DNA of 24,396 nucleotides from Myxococcales bacterium UBA5297. GTDB lineage: Bacteria > Myxococcota > Myxococcia > Myxococcales > UBA5297. The notes under the pieces are model-generated. The model made no database searches and had not been told where the DNA came from. It saw only the letters and a program-made list of their open reading frames with translations. The stretch spans positions 40,292 to 64,687 of the forward strand of contig DHSB01000080.1 of NCBI GenBank assembly GCA_002408385.1, in the 5' to 3' direction. The translations under genes were made by a program, and so were the position numbers. Shown piece after piece: positions 16,763-24,396 of this stretch (positions within the stretch are counted from its first letter, which is position 1; each line of letters starts with the position of its first letter).

Positions 16763-18574
16763 ATGCGGGCAAAGCGAGAGCAGGGGACCGAGGGTAGGGC
16801 GCGCGCCCGGAGCGAGGCGGGACCTGAGCTCGTCTGGCCGGGTAAGTACGACGCGTGCGGCCGACTGCGCGAGCCTGCCCGCGTCGTCCTTCCGACCCGC
16901 CTCGGCGAACGTCACGGAGGCTTGGTCGGCGCGGAGACGTGGACCAACCGGCTTGTCCACGCAGACAACCTCCTCGTCCTCGGCGCTCTGCTCGAGAAGC
17001 TCGTCGGGCAGATCGACCTCATCTACATCGACCCGCCTTTCGGGACCGGCGGGCGCTTCTTCTTCCAAGGCGAGGTCGGCGCCTCGGGTGACGGCCCGTC
17101 GCGCCCGGCGCGCGAGGCCTACCAGGACGGCTGGGGCGAGGACCGGGGCGCCTGGTTCTCGATGATGTACGACCGGCTCGTCCTGATGCGAGAGCTGCTC
17201 TCCGAGCGCGGCACGATCTACGTCCACGTCGACTGGAAGGCCGGTCACCACCTGCGGCCCGTGCTCGATGAGGTCTTCGGTGAGGACAACTCGCTCGGTG
17301 AGATCGTCTGGGCTTACGGCTCGCCGTCGGGTGGCCGGGCCGCGGGCCGCAAGCTCGTCAAAGCACACGAGCTCATCTTCGCCTTCGCGCGGCACAACGG
17401 CGCGCACCGGTTCCGCAGTCTCTACCTGCCGTACTCCGACAAGTACGTGCGCGACTGGTTCAAGTACGAGGACTCGGACGGTCGGCGGTTCCGCAAGCGC
17501 TGGCGCCGTGACGCCGCGGGAGTGTCCTACGTCGAGAAGCAGTATCTCGACGAGAGCAAGGGCGTGCCCGCGAGCACCGTGTGGAGCGACATCCAGCAGG
17601 TCTACGCCGATCCGCGCGCCTACCGGGCCGGGACGTCCTCGGAGATCACCGGCTATCCGACGCAGAAGCCGACCCGGCTGCTCGAGCGGTTGATCGAGAT
17701 CTCGACCGAGCCGGGCGACCTCGTCGCCGACTTCTTCTGCGGCTCGGGAACCACCCTGGTTGCCGCCGAGAAGCTCGGCCGGCGCTGGATAGGCAGCGAC
17801 GCGGGCGGCCACGCGATCCACACGACGCGCAAGCGGCTGCTCGCGCTCGAGGGTTGCAGGCCTTTCGACATCAGCGATTTCGGCTCGGGCGCGGCGAGGG
17901 CGCAGGCCAATGGGAGCGCGTTGACGACTGCGGAGCTCAGGCGAAGGGTGCTCGCGGACTACGGCGCCGAGCCGCTCGGGTCGGACGACACGCTCCACGG
18001 AAGGCTCGCCGACGGCGCTTTCGTCCACGTTTGCGGTCTCGAGCCGCGCGACACAGACGCAGTCGAGGCGCTCGTCCGAGCCTGCGTTGCAGCCGGTGGA
18101 GGCGAGCTTCATCTGCTCGGCTGGAACGTGGAGGTCCTCGACGACCAAGCCGAAGCAAAGGCCTTGGAGGCGGGGGTGCGCCTCGTCCCCGTCGCCGCCT
18201 CCAGGCCGCTGTCCGACGGAGCGTTCTCGTTCGGCGAGCTCCCGCGCGTTCGCTTCGAGCTGGTGCGAGAAGGGCGCAAGGTCGCGGTCCGGCTCTCCGG
18301 CTACGAGCTCAGGCAGCCCGAGCGCCTGCCCGCCGCGGTTCGCGATCGAATCGGCGACTGGACGCACTACCTCGACTACTGGGCGGTCGATTGGGACCAC
18401 CGCGACGGCGTCTTCGCTGCCGCGTGGACGGCGAGCAGGAGCCGCAAGGACCGAGCGCTCAGCCTCACCTCCGAGCAACGGGAGCTCCCGCCGGGCGAAC
18501 GCACGGTCTGCCTGATGATCGTCGATGTGCTCGGCAACTTGGTCCGAGTCGCAACCCGCCTCGTCGTTGAGTGA
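16763..18574 (+). CDS. Site-specific DNA methyltransferase, beta class (Mod-like)
   Basis: The enzyme should transfer a methyl group from S-adenosylmethionine to an exocyclic amino group (N6-adenine or N4-cytosine) in DNA. The catalytic motif IV, DPPFGTG (90-96), comes before the SAM-binding motif I, DFFCGSGTT (323-331). That order defines the beta class and is seen in type III Mod subunits. YPTQKP (298-303) is the usual lead-in to motif I. The target-recognition part should lie between about 160 and 290. Residues about 390-603 form an extra domain with WTHYLDYWAVDWDHRDGVF and MIVDVLGNLV, which I have seen only as a tail of Mod-like enzymes. ATG 16763 has GGAGG 10 nt upstream. No helicase-nuclease (Res) gene lies within the window, so it looks solitary. 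Confidence 0.92.
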   Translation: MRAKREQGTEGRARARSEAGPELVWPGKYDACGRLREPARVVLPTRLGERHGGLVGAETWTNRLVHADNLLVLGALLEKLVGQIDLIYIDPPFGTGGRFFFQGEVGASGDGPSRPAREAYQDGWGEDRGAWFSMMYDRLVLMRELLSERGTIYVHVDWKAGHHLRPVLDEVFGEDNSLGEIVWAYGSPSGGRAAGRKLVKAHELIFAFARHNGAHRFRSLYLPYSDKYVRDWFKYEDSDGRRFRKRWRRDAAGVSYVEKQYLDESKGVPASTVWSDIQQVYADPRAYRAGTSSEITGYPTQKPTRLLERLIEISTEPGDLVADFFCGSGTTLVAAEKLGRRWIGSDAGGHAIHTTRKRLLALEGCRPFDISDFGSGAARAQANGSALTTAELRRRVLADYGAEPLGSDDTLHGRLADGAFVHVCGLEPRDTDAVEALVRACVAAGGGELHLLGWNVEVLDDQAEAKALEAGVRLVPVAASRPLSDGAFSFGELPRVRFELVREGRKVAVRLSGYELRQPERLPAAVRDRIGDWTHYLDYWAVDWDHRDGVFAAAWTASRSRKDRALSLTSEQRELPPGERTVCLMIVDVLGNLVRVATRLVVE

Positions 18575-18587
18575 ATGCCAGGCGACT

Positions 18588-18620
18588 CGAGGCTCGAAGG
18601 AGCATCGGGATTCGAGCTCG
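18588..18620. terminator. Weak hairpin between convergent methyltransferase and OPT genes
   Basis: CGAG-G-CTCGAA (18588-18598) can pair with TTCGAGCTCG (18611-18620) to give 10 bp with one bulged G and a 12-nt loop. It lies 13 nt after the methyltransferase stop. There is no T-tract, so its activity is doubtful. Confidence 0.3.
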
Positions 18621-18677
18621 GCTCTTCACCGCTTCGGTAGCCGGCGCTGGCCCTTCGATACGGACAGCGGCGGGCCG

Positions 18678-20792
18678 CTATCCGAGGCTCGGCCCCGCGT
18701 CTTCCTTCTTCGCGCGCAGCGCGTCCCAGTAGAGGTAGCCGCAGATCCCGAGGAACATCACGAGCCCGAGCAGGTTGGCCGCGTTGCCCTCGGTGAAGCC
18801 GATCCGCGGCAGCGTCCAGGCCGGCTTGCCGTCGGGGCCCTTGAACACGTCGCGCTCGAGGAACTGGACGAAGGCCGCCAACACGCCGGCGAGGGCGCCG
18901 CCGGCGATGAGGCCGCTCGAGACGAGGATGCCGCGGTCGCCGCGGGCGCGGGAGAGGGTCTGGTCCTTGGAGCTGCGGCGCACGAAGTGGGCGACGAGGG
19001 CGCCCACGAGGATCGGCGAGTTGTACTCCATGGGGATGTACATCCCGAGCGCGAAGGCGAGGGCGCTCACCCCGAGCATCTCGACGATGAGCGCGATGAC
19101 GCCGCCGAAGGCGAGCAGGTACCACTTGCTCTCGTCGCTCGTCTCCATGATGAAGCGCAGCACCGCGGCCATCGCGTTCGCCTGGGGCGCGGGCAGGGGG
19201 TTCGGGTGCACCTCGCTCGCCTGGAAGCCGTAGACCCGCGCGAGCAGCAGCATCACCGCGGTGACGACCACCGCGGCGATCACCGAGCCGGCGAGGTTGG
19301 CCCACTGCACCTTGCGCGGCGTCGCGCCGACCCAGTGCGAGACCTTGAACTCGGTGACGAGCGTGCCGGTCATCGACAGGCAGGTGCAGACGACCCCGCC
19401 GATGAGCAGCACCCCGAGCATCCCCTCGCGGCCCGACAGGCCCAGCGAGCGCAGCGCCACCGCGCCGACGATGAGCGTCATCAGCGTCATCCCGGAGATC
19501 GGCGTCACGCTGATCATGGCGACGGCCCAGGCGCTGACCGCCGAGAAGAGCAGGGCGATGAGCAGGGCGATGAGCACCGCGAGCGTGGTGATCATCGTCG
19601 GCGAGGCCTGGGTCGAGAGGACCGCGAAGCGGAAGTAGAGCCAGATGGCGACGACCACCGCGACGATGAGCCCGAGCACGACCGGCATCGGGATGTCCTG
19701 CTCGTGGCGCGGCTCGTCGGCGCCCCCGCGCCCGGCGCGCAGGCCGCGGATGCCCTGGCGGATGGCCTGGCCCATCACCGGCAGCATCCTGGCGACGCTG
19801 AGCATGCCGGCCATGAAGATGCCGCCGATGCCGATGTAGCGGGCGTACTCGCTGAACAGCGTCTCGTGGTCCATCTGGCCGAGCGGCGCCATGTTCAGGC
19901 CGATGGTGACCCCCGGGGCGTGGGCGCCGAAGAAGGCGAACAGCGGGACGATGACGAAGTACGACAGCAGCGAGCCGGCCATGATGTAGGCCGCGTAGCG
20001 CACGCCGATGAGGTAGCCGAGCCCGGCGATGGCCGCCGTCGTGTTGAGGGCGAAGACCGCCTTGAACTTGTGGGTGACGGTGTGGGCGAAGCTGAAGGCC
20101 GCGGTGGTGAAGTTCTCGCGCCAGGCCTCGAAGAGCGTGGGCATCGAGTCGAACAGGAAGCCCAGCCCCATCGCCTTGAGCAGCACCCGCGCCTGTGCGC
20201 CGCCCTTCTGGCCGGTGACGAGCACCTCGACTATCGCGGTGCCCTCGGGGAAGGGAAGCTTGCCGTGCATGTCGCGCACGAAGTAGCGGCGCAGCGGGAT
20301 GAGGAAGAGCACGCCGAGCGCGGCGCCGAGCAGCGGCACGAAGAAAATCTGGAAGAACGAGGAGAGGCCGTCCAGGCCGAGGATGTGGATCGCCGGCATC
20401 ACGAAGAGGCTGCCGCCGACGACGATGCCGCTGGTCGCGCCCAGGGCGAGGATGTTGACGTTCTCGAGCAGCGTCGAGCGCCGCTTGAACATCGCCGAGA
20501 AGCCGATCGCCAGGATGGCGATGGGGATGGCGGCCTCGAGCCCTTGGCCGAGCTTGAGGGTGAGGTAGGAGACCGCGGCGGACCAGAAGACGGCGTTGGC
20601 CAGGCCGAAGGCGAGGCTTCGGGAGGTGACCTCGGCAACCGGCGCACCCGCCGGAACGATCGGCGAGTAGGTCTCGCCGGGGGCGAGCTCCCGATAGGCG
20701 TTCTCGGGCATCCCGACAACGACCTCGTCGGCAGGCGCCGGCATCGCCAGGTCGGCAGGAGGCTGTGCGATCGAAAGGTTTTTCTCTTCCAT
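18678..20792 (-). CDS. OPT-family oligopeptide transporter
   Basis: The 704-residue inner-membrane protein should import small peptides (or metal chelates, as some OPT members do) with the proton gradient. It has about 14-16 hydrophobic segments spread over the chain. Family motifs are AYRELAPGETYSPIVPA near the N-terminus (32-48), KLPFPEGTA at 178-186, and NPLPAPQANA at 531-540. These match the bacterial OPT subfamily. The start ATG 20792 has GAGGG five nt upstream; further in-frame sequence has no family resemblance. The gene stands alone, without peptidase or binding-protein neighbours. A TTGACA element lies about 80 nt upstream. Substrate cannot be read from sequence. Confidence 0.95.
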   Translation of the reverse strand: MEEKNLSIAQPPADLAMPAPADEVVVGMPENAYRELAPGETYSPIVPAGAPVAEVTSRSLAFGLANAVFWSAAVSYLTLKLGQGLEAAIPIAILAIGFSAMFKRRSTLLENVNILALGATSGIVVGGSLFVMPAIHILGLDGLSSFFQIFFVPLLGAALGVLFLIPLRRYFVRDMHGKLPFPEGTAIVEVLVTGQKGGAQARVLLKAMGLGFLFDSMPTLFEAWRENFTTAAFSFAHTVTHKFKAVFALNTTAAIAGLGYLIGVRYAAYIMAGSLLSYFVIVPLFAFFGAHAPGVTIGLNMAPLGQMDHETLFSEYARYIGIGGIFMAGMLSVARMLPVMGQAIRQGIRGLRAGRGGADEPRHEQDIPMPVVLGLIVAVVVAIWLYFRFAVLSTQASPTMITTLAVLIALLIALLFSAVSAWAVAMISVTPISGMTLMTLIVGAVALRSLGLSGREGMLGVLLIGGVVCTCLSMTGTLVTEFKVSHWVGATPRKVQWANLAGSVIAAVVVTAVMLLLARVYGFQASEVHPNPLPAPQANAMAAVLRFIMETSDESKWYLLAFGGVIALIVEMLGVSALAFALGMYIPMEYNSPILVGALVAHFVRRSSKDQTLSRARGDRGILVSSGLIAGGALAGVLAAFVQFLERDVFKGPDGKPAWTLPRIGFTEGNAANLLGLVMFLGICGYLYWDALRAKKEDAGPSLG

Positions 20793-21452
20793 TCCAACCC
20801 TCGAGGCGGGCGCGGCCCGCTTCGTCGTGTGCCCCCACCTCCTCAGAGGAGCGCGCAAAGCGCGCTACAGTGTCAAGAAATGTGAGTTTTTCCAAGGGGA
20901 TTGAACCGGCGGCCGCAGCCTGACGGCCGGGCGCTCGACCGGCGGCCTGCTGGGCTCAGTGGGGGAGAGAACTGCCGAGAGAGGGGCTTGAGTCTCTCGT
21001 CGGGAGGGCCCGGGGGGGCCACCTGCTTTCCGGCGTGCGTCGCGTCCGCCCACGGGACGCCGAGCGCCTGTCCGCAGCTTCCAGCCTCGAATTCTCGGCG
21101 CGCGTCGACGCGCCGGAGCCTTCCGGCGGCGATGGGCGGCCTTTGGGCGGATCCGAGAGAGCGCTTGCTGGCCCGGATCGCGCCGTCTTGTCCGCATGTG
21201 CGAGCGCTCTCCGGCACGAGTGACGGCGTCCCCCTCGCTCGGCCGGGGCTCTCAGACGCGAATTGCTCTGGTAATTCGAGCTGCGGAGTCTCGTCGGAGC
21301 GTTTGGCCGCGTCGCGCGGGTCCTCTCGGCTTCCGACCACCTTGGCGTGTGCCGGCGTCGGGGCGAGCCTCCGATCGTCGTCGGTGCGGGCGGACAGATC
21401 GTCCGGGGCCCCGGTTCGTTCACGAGAGGCAAGCCTGCAACAGGAGAGAGCG
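20793..21452. other. Long divergent region between OPT and VIT/VWA genes
   Basis: The left end holds the OPT leader and a promoter candidate. From about 20900 to 21440 there are some 540 GC-rich bases with open frames but no ribosome site, RNA gene or repeat that I can support. The right end has AGGAGAG at 21442-21448 serving the VIT/VWA gene. Confidence 0.5.
20850..20876 (-). promoter_or_regulatory. TTGACA element plus hairpin upstream of OPT gene
   Basis: On the minus strand a perfect TTGACA (20876-20871) is preceded by the A/T-rich GGAAAAACTCACATTTC, which resembles an UP element. No good -10 stands at 16-18 bp; that position is GC-rich. Instead a 7-bp inverted repeat, AGCGCGC-AAA-GCGCGCT (20850-20866), occupies the spacer and start region and could be an operator. 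Confidence 0.4.
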
Positions 21453-23912
21453 ATGAGAGCGCGGATTGCGAGTGGTGCTTCGTTGGCGGTGGCAGCAGTT
21501 GTTTGCGGCGTCTTCTGGATCGGAGCTCCGGCCGCGAAGGCGAACGGAGTGCCGAGCCCGTCGGCGGTCCTCACCAAGGCCGACGGCGAAGTGGGCAGGC
21601 GGAGCGCCCGGTTCCCGCGAGGCCCGCGAGATGGCGTCGAGTCGGGCGAGGACAGGACTCTCGCGCCCTACTTCCGCGTCGCCGGCGAGTCCGAGACCGA
21701 GCTGTTGCCGTTGAAGGAGACCTCGGCGCAGGTCGAGATCGCCGGGGTCATCGCGCGGGTCAGAGTGCGCCAGCTCTTCGGGAACGACGGCAAGAAGCCC
21801 ATCGAAGCGATCTACGTCTTCCCCGCCTCGACGCGCGCGGCGGTCCACGGGATGCGCATGAAGATCGGCAGCCGCACGGTCGAGGCGAAGATCGAGCGCA
21901 AGCAGACGGCGCGCGAGAGGTACGAGCAGGCCAGGCAGGAGGGCAAGCGCGCCTCGCTGCTCGAGCAGGAGCGGCCCAACGTCTTCACCATGAACGTGGC
22001 CAACGTGATGCCCGGCGACCGGATCGAGGTCGAGCTCGACTATTCGGAGCTCCTGGTGCCCGAGGAGGCGGTCTACGAGTTCGTTTATCCGGCCGTGGTC
22101 GGTCCGCGTTACGCAGGCGGCGCCGACCCGAAGAAGGACGGCTTTGTCGCGACCCCGTACCAGAAGCAGGGCGAAAAGGAGCTCTATCGCTTCGACCTCC
22201 GGGCGCACCTCGAGACCGGGATTGCGCTCAAGGAGGTCCAGTCGCCCTCGCACAAGATCGTAGTCAACCGCCTCTCGGACGCGAGCGCCGACATCCGGTT
22301 GCAGGAGTCGGGCGGAGGCAACCGCGACTTCGTCCTGCGCTACCGGCTCGCCGGCGATCAGATCGAGAGCGGCCTGCTGCTGTGGGAGGGCGAGAAGGAG
22401 AACTTCTTCGTCCTGATGATGGAGCCGCCGCGCCGCCCCACCTCGGCGCAGATGCCGCCGCGCGAGTACATCTTCCTGCTCGACGTCTCGGGCTCGATGC
22501 ACGGGTTCCCGCTCGACACGGCCAAGGCGCTGATGGACCGGCTGCTGTCGCAGCTGCGCTCGAGCGACTTCTTCAACGTCGCCCTCTTCTCCGGGGCCAA
22601 CTACGTGATGAGCCCCGAGGGCTCGCTGCCGGCGACCCCGGAGAACATCCGGCTCGCCAAGGACCTCATCGGGCGCCAGCGCGGCTCGGGTGGGACCGAG
22701 CTGATGGGCGGATTGAAGGCCACCTACGGCGTCCCCAAGAAGCACCCGGGCGTTTCGCGCAGCGTGGTGGTGGTGACCGACGGCTACGTCTCGGTCGAGG
22801 CGCAGGCCTTCAAGTTCATCCGCGAGCGGCTCGACGAGGCGAACCTGTTTGCCTTCGGCATCGGCACCTCGGTCAACCGCGGGCTCATCGAGGCGATGGC
22901 GCGCGCGGGCCTGGGCGAGCCGTTCGTGGTCATCGGACCGCAGAAGGCGCAGGCCGAGGCCGACCGACTGCGTACCTACATCGAGCAGCCGGTGCTCTCG
23001 AACATCGCGGTGAAGTTCGACGGCTTTGCCGCCCGCGAGGTCTCACCCTCGAAGGTGCCCGACCTGATGGCGCGCCGTCCGGTCGTCGTCTTCGGCAAAT
23101 ACCAGGGCAAGGCCCAGGGCAAGATCGAGCTGAGCGGCTACTCGGGTGGCGGCAAGTACGCGAAGACCATCGAGGTCTCGCCCACGGCGCTCAAGGGCGA
23201 GAATGCCCCTATCCGCTGGCTGTGGGCGCGCCGCTGGGTCGAGCTGCTCGACGACGCGATGAACCTGACCGGCGCCAAGGAGATCGAGGAGGCGATCACC
23301 GACCTGGGCCTCGCCTACAGCCTGCTGACCCGGTTCACCTCGTTCGTCGCCGTCGACTCGGAGATCGCCAACCAGAGTGGCGAATCGCAAGCGGTCAAGC
23401 AGCCCCTGCCGCTGCCCGAGGGAGTGTCCGATCGCGCGGTCGCCACAGCCGCGCCGCCGGTTGGAGCACCGTTGCCGCGTGGCTCGACGACCGGTGTGTG
23501 GGGCGGCGCCCAGGTCCGGCGGAAGATGGCCGCGGCGCCCCCGCCGATGGCGGCTCCCGCTGCAGAGGCCCTGAAAAGGGAGGAGCAGCCGAGAAAACCA
23601 GCCGCGAGCCTCAGGGTGATGGTCGTCGACTTCGAGGCCGACGGGCTCACGGACGCCAAGGCGCTGCTGGCCGGGCTGCAAAGGCGCGTCGAGGCCGAGG
23701 CGAAGGTCTGTGGCGGGGAGGCCGCCGTGCTCAAGCTGAAGCTCTTCGTGGACAAGGACGGGCGGATCGTCAAGGTCGAGGTACTGCACGCGAGTGAAGC
23801 GACTTTCGCGAAGTGCCTGCGGGCAAAGCTCGTCGGGTTGACCAGCGCGACCAAGGCCAGCGGCGCGGGGGCCGGAGCGCTGAGGGTGACGATCACGCTG
23901 ATGGCCTTGTAG
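21453..23912 (+). CDS. Exported VIT and VWA domain protein with TonB-like tail
   Basis: The 819-residue protein starts with a signal peptide (about 1-30, ending PAAKA). A VIT domain spans about 83-215, with QLFGNDGKKPIEAIYVFPAS as core. A von Willebrand A domain spans about 336-510 with an intact MIDAS: D344, S346 and S348 in DVSGSM, T415 in GGTELM and D443 in VTDGYV, so divalent-metal-dependent ligand binding is likely. Residues 640-718 are a Pro/Ala/Lys linker. Residues 719-819 contain KLKLFVDKDGRIVKVEVLHA and a conserved-looking Cys (FAKCLR), like the C-terminal domain of myxobacterial AgmX/TonB-type proteins. No transmembrane anchor follows, so it is probably periplasmic or surface-bound. 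AGGAGAG precedes ATG 21453. Its ligand and role are unknown; inter-alpha-trypsin-inhibitor heavy chain is the eukaryotic analogue. Confidence 0.92.
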   Translation: MRARIASGASLAVAAVVCGVFWIGAPAAKANGVPSPSAVLTKADGEVGRRSARFPRGPRDGVESGEDRTLAPYFRVAGESETELLPLKETSAQVEIAGVIARVRVRQLFGNDGKKPIEAIYVFPASTRAAVHGMRMKIGSRTVEAKIERKQTARERYEQARQEGKRASLLEQERPNVFTMNVANVMPGDRIEVELDYSELLVPEEAVYEFVYPAVVGPRYAGGADPKKDGFVATPYQKQGEKELYRFDLRAHLETGIALKEVQSPSHKIVVNRLSDASADIRLQESGGGNRDFVLRYRLAGDQIESGLLLWEGEKENFFVLMMEPPRRPTSAQMPPREYIFLLDVSGSMHGFPLDTAKALMDRLLSQLRSSDFFNVALFSGANYVMSPEGSLPATPENIRLAKDLIGRQRGSGGTELMGGLKATYGVPKKHPGVSRSVVVVTDGYVSVEAQAFKFIRERLDEANLFAFGIGTSVNRGLIEAMARAGLGEPFVVIGPQKAQAEADRLRTYIEQPVLSNIAVKFDGFAAREVSPSKVPDLMARRPVVVFGKYQGKAQGKIELSGYSGGGKYAKTIEVSPTALKGENAPIRWLWARRWVELLDDAMNLTGAKEIEEAITDLGLAYSLLTRFTSFVAVDSEIANQSGESQAVKQPLPLPEGVSDRAVATAAPPVGAPLPRGSTTGVWGGAQVRRKMAAAPPPMAAPAAEALKREEQPRKPAASLRVMVVDFEADGLTDAKALLAGLQRRVEAEAKVCGGEAAVLKLKLFVDKDGRIVKVEVLHASEATFAKCLRAKLVGLTSATKASGAGAGALRVTITLMAL

Positions 23913-23918
23913 CGGGCC

Positions 23919-24167
23919 TCAGCCCAGCCGCACCTTCATGAAGAGGATCACGCTCGCGAGCGCGAGCGTGATCCCGTTCGCGGCGTAGATAGGCACCCGG
24001 CCGAGCAGCAGTCCGTAGAAGAACCAGAGCGCGACGCCGGCGGTGAAGAGCGCATACATCGCCAAAGAGATGCCCGCGGTCTGACGCTCGCGCAGCACCT
24101 TGAGCGCCTGAGGCACGAAGCTGACTGTCGTGAGAATCGCCGCTGCTGCGCCGATGAGGTCTTCCAC
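23919..24167 (-). CDS. SemiSWEET sugar transporter (PQ-loop, MtN3 family)
   Basis: The 82-residue membrane protein has three helices at about 3-22, 35-55 and 60-78, the half-size unit that dimerises to move sugars down their gradient. The PQ motif is SFVPQALKVLRERQTAGIS (16-34), and W48 and N64 fit the conserved pocket residues of SemiSWEETs. The start is GTG 24167, with GGAG about 8 nt before it. The stop is only 6 nt from the stop of the convergent VIT/VWA gene. Substrate (glucose or sucrose in known members) cannot be told. A perfect hairpin lies inside its 3' end. Confidence 0.92.
   Translation of the reverse strand: MEDLIGAAAAILTTVSFVPQALKVLRERQTAGISLAMYALFTAGVALWFFYGLLLGRVPIYAANGITLALASVILFMKVRLG
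23945..23974. terminator. 13-bp perfect hairpin inside the SemiSWEET 3' end
   Basis: Arms 23945-23957 and 23962-23974 pair without mismatch around loop GAGC. For the plus-strand VIT/VWA transcript it comes 33 nt after the stop, where a terminator would be expected, though no T-run follows. For the SemiSWEET gene it lies in the coding sequence. Confidence 0.5.
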
Positions 24168-24311
24168 GTTGCGTGCTCCACGGGAGGTCGCCCGTTCTAA
24201 TCGAGCGTGGGCAAAGGCGCCGAAGCTCTTCTTCTCGAGTCGAGTGCGGGCGGGTGAGCCTCGCCGCTTCAGGGGCCACCGGACGAGCCGTGGGTGGAAG
24301 CGAGGGCGGGC

Positions 24312-24347
24312 GGAAAAAGAAAAGCCCCGAGGTCGTCGACCTCGGGG
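24312..24347 (-). terminator. Intrinsic terminator after the tRNA at the right edge
   Basis: On the minus strand, 11 bp of perfect stem (24347-24337 with 24335-24325, CCCCGAGGTCG type) is followed by CTTTTCTTTTTCC. It begins 13 nt after the tRNA 3' end and should stop that transcript. Confidence 0.88.
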
Positions 24348-24359
24348 ACCTTTTGCCAG

Positions 24360-24396
24360 AGCGGGAAACGAGGTTCGAACTCGCGACCCTCAGCTT
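24360..24396 (-). tRNA. Partial tRNA, probably tRNA-Gly (3' part only)
   Basis: The minus strand gives the 3' half of a tRNA cut by the window edge: the end of the anticodon loop and stem (AA-GCTGA) and a GGGTC variable loop. Then come the T arm GCGAG-TTCGAAC-CTCGT, acceptor strand TTCCCGC and discriminator T. The T73 discriminator and the acceptor (partner GCGGGAA) are those of bacterial tRNA-Gly. CCA is not encoded. The anticodon is outside the window, so the isoacceptor cannot be stated. Confidence 0.8.

Noticed and set aside
16763..20792. Restriction-modification or BREX-like island around the methyltransferase
   Set aside because: The only neighbours are rpsU and an OPT transporter; no nuclease, helicase or BREX gene is visible.
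18525..20885. Plus-strand frame of nearly 790 codons opposite the OPT gene
   Set aside because: Its His/Asp/Glu/Arg-rich product mirrors hydrophobic codons of the transporter and has no start signal.
20896..20945. tRNA-like stretch on the minus strand (GGTCGAGCG and GGTTCAATCCCC)
   Set aside because: The T-loop-like sequence lacks a pairing T stem (GCCGG against CCCCT), and no acceptor stem can be formed.

Overview
The window reads as chromosomal DNA from a very GC-rich Gram-negative bacterium, most likely a member of the Myxococcota or a related deltaproteobacterial lineage. Pointers are the strong G/C bias at third codon positions, Pro/Ala-rich linkers, a DUF4388 protein, a GAF protein with a long disordered middle, a VIT/VWA protein with a TonB-like tail, and a primary sigma factor with a large N-terminal extension. 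Lineage is inferred from these traits; no rRNA gene is present. Most of the content is housekeeping.

Left part (1-7832). The edge carries nine tandem copies of a 42-bp unit, followed by a hypothetical gene on the minus strand (605-1402) and a divergent plus-strand GAF-domain gene (1758-3098). A strong hairpin separates that gene from a minus-strand cluster read from 7832 to 3239: a secreted protein with a C-terminal c'-type haem site, a secreted monohaem cytochrome c, a DUF4388 protein and the tRNA pseudouridine synthase TruD. The last two overlap as TGATG.

Middle (8379-16762). A plus-strand type I asparaginase converges on a minus-strand pair, rnhA and a C4 zinc-ribbon coiled-coil protein. 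Next come a plus-strand tRNA-Ile2(CAU) and a bidirectional terminator. The macromolecular-synthesis cluster follows on the minus strand, in transcriptional order rpsU, yqeY, dnaG, rpoD. It has a good promoter candidate, a structured leader, and a perfect 12-bp hairpin between rpsU and yqeY that may set the ribosomal-protein to primase/sigma ratio.

Right part (16763-24396). A plus-strand beta-class DNA methyltransferase has no restriction partner in view. It is followed by a minus-strand OPT-family oligopeptide transporter, a plus-strand exported VIT/VWA protein and a minus-strand SemiSWEET sugar transporter. The last two converge with 6 nt between stop codons and share a 13-bp hairpin inside the SemiSWEET reading frame. 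The right edge cuts a minus-strand tRNA, probably tRNA-Gly, whose terminator is complete.

I see no insertion sequence, prophage, CRISPR array or clear defence island. The most unusual items are the structured 42-bp repeat array beside an unrecognised gene, the rpsU/yqeY hairpin, the sigma-factor extension, the cytochrome pair and the solitary methyltransferase.
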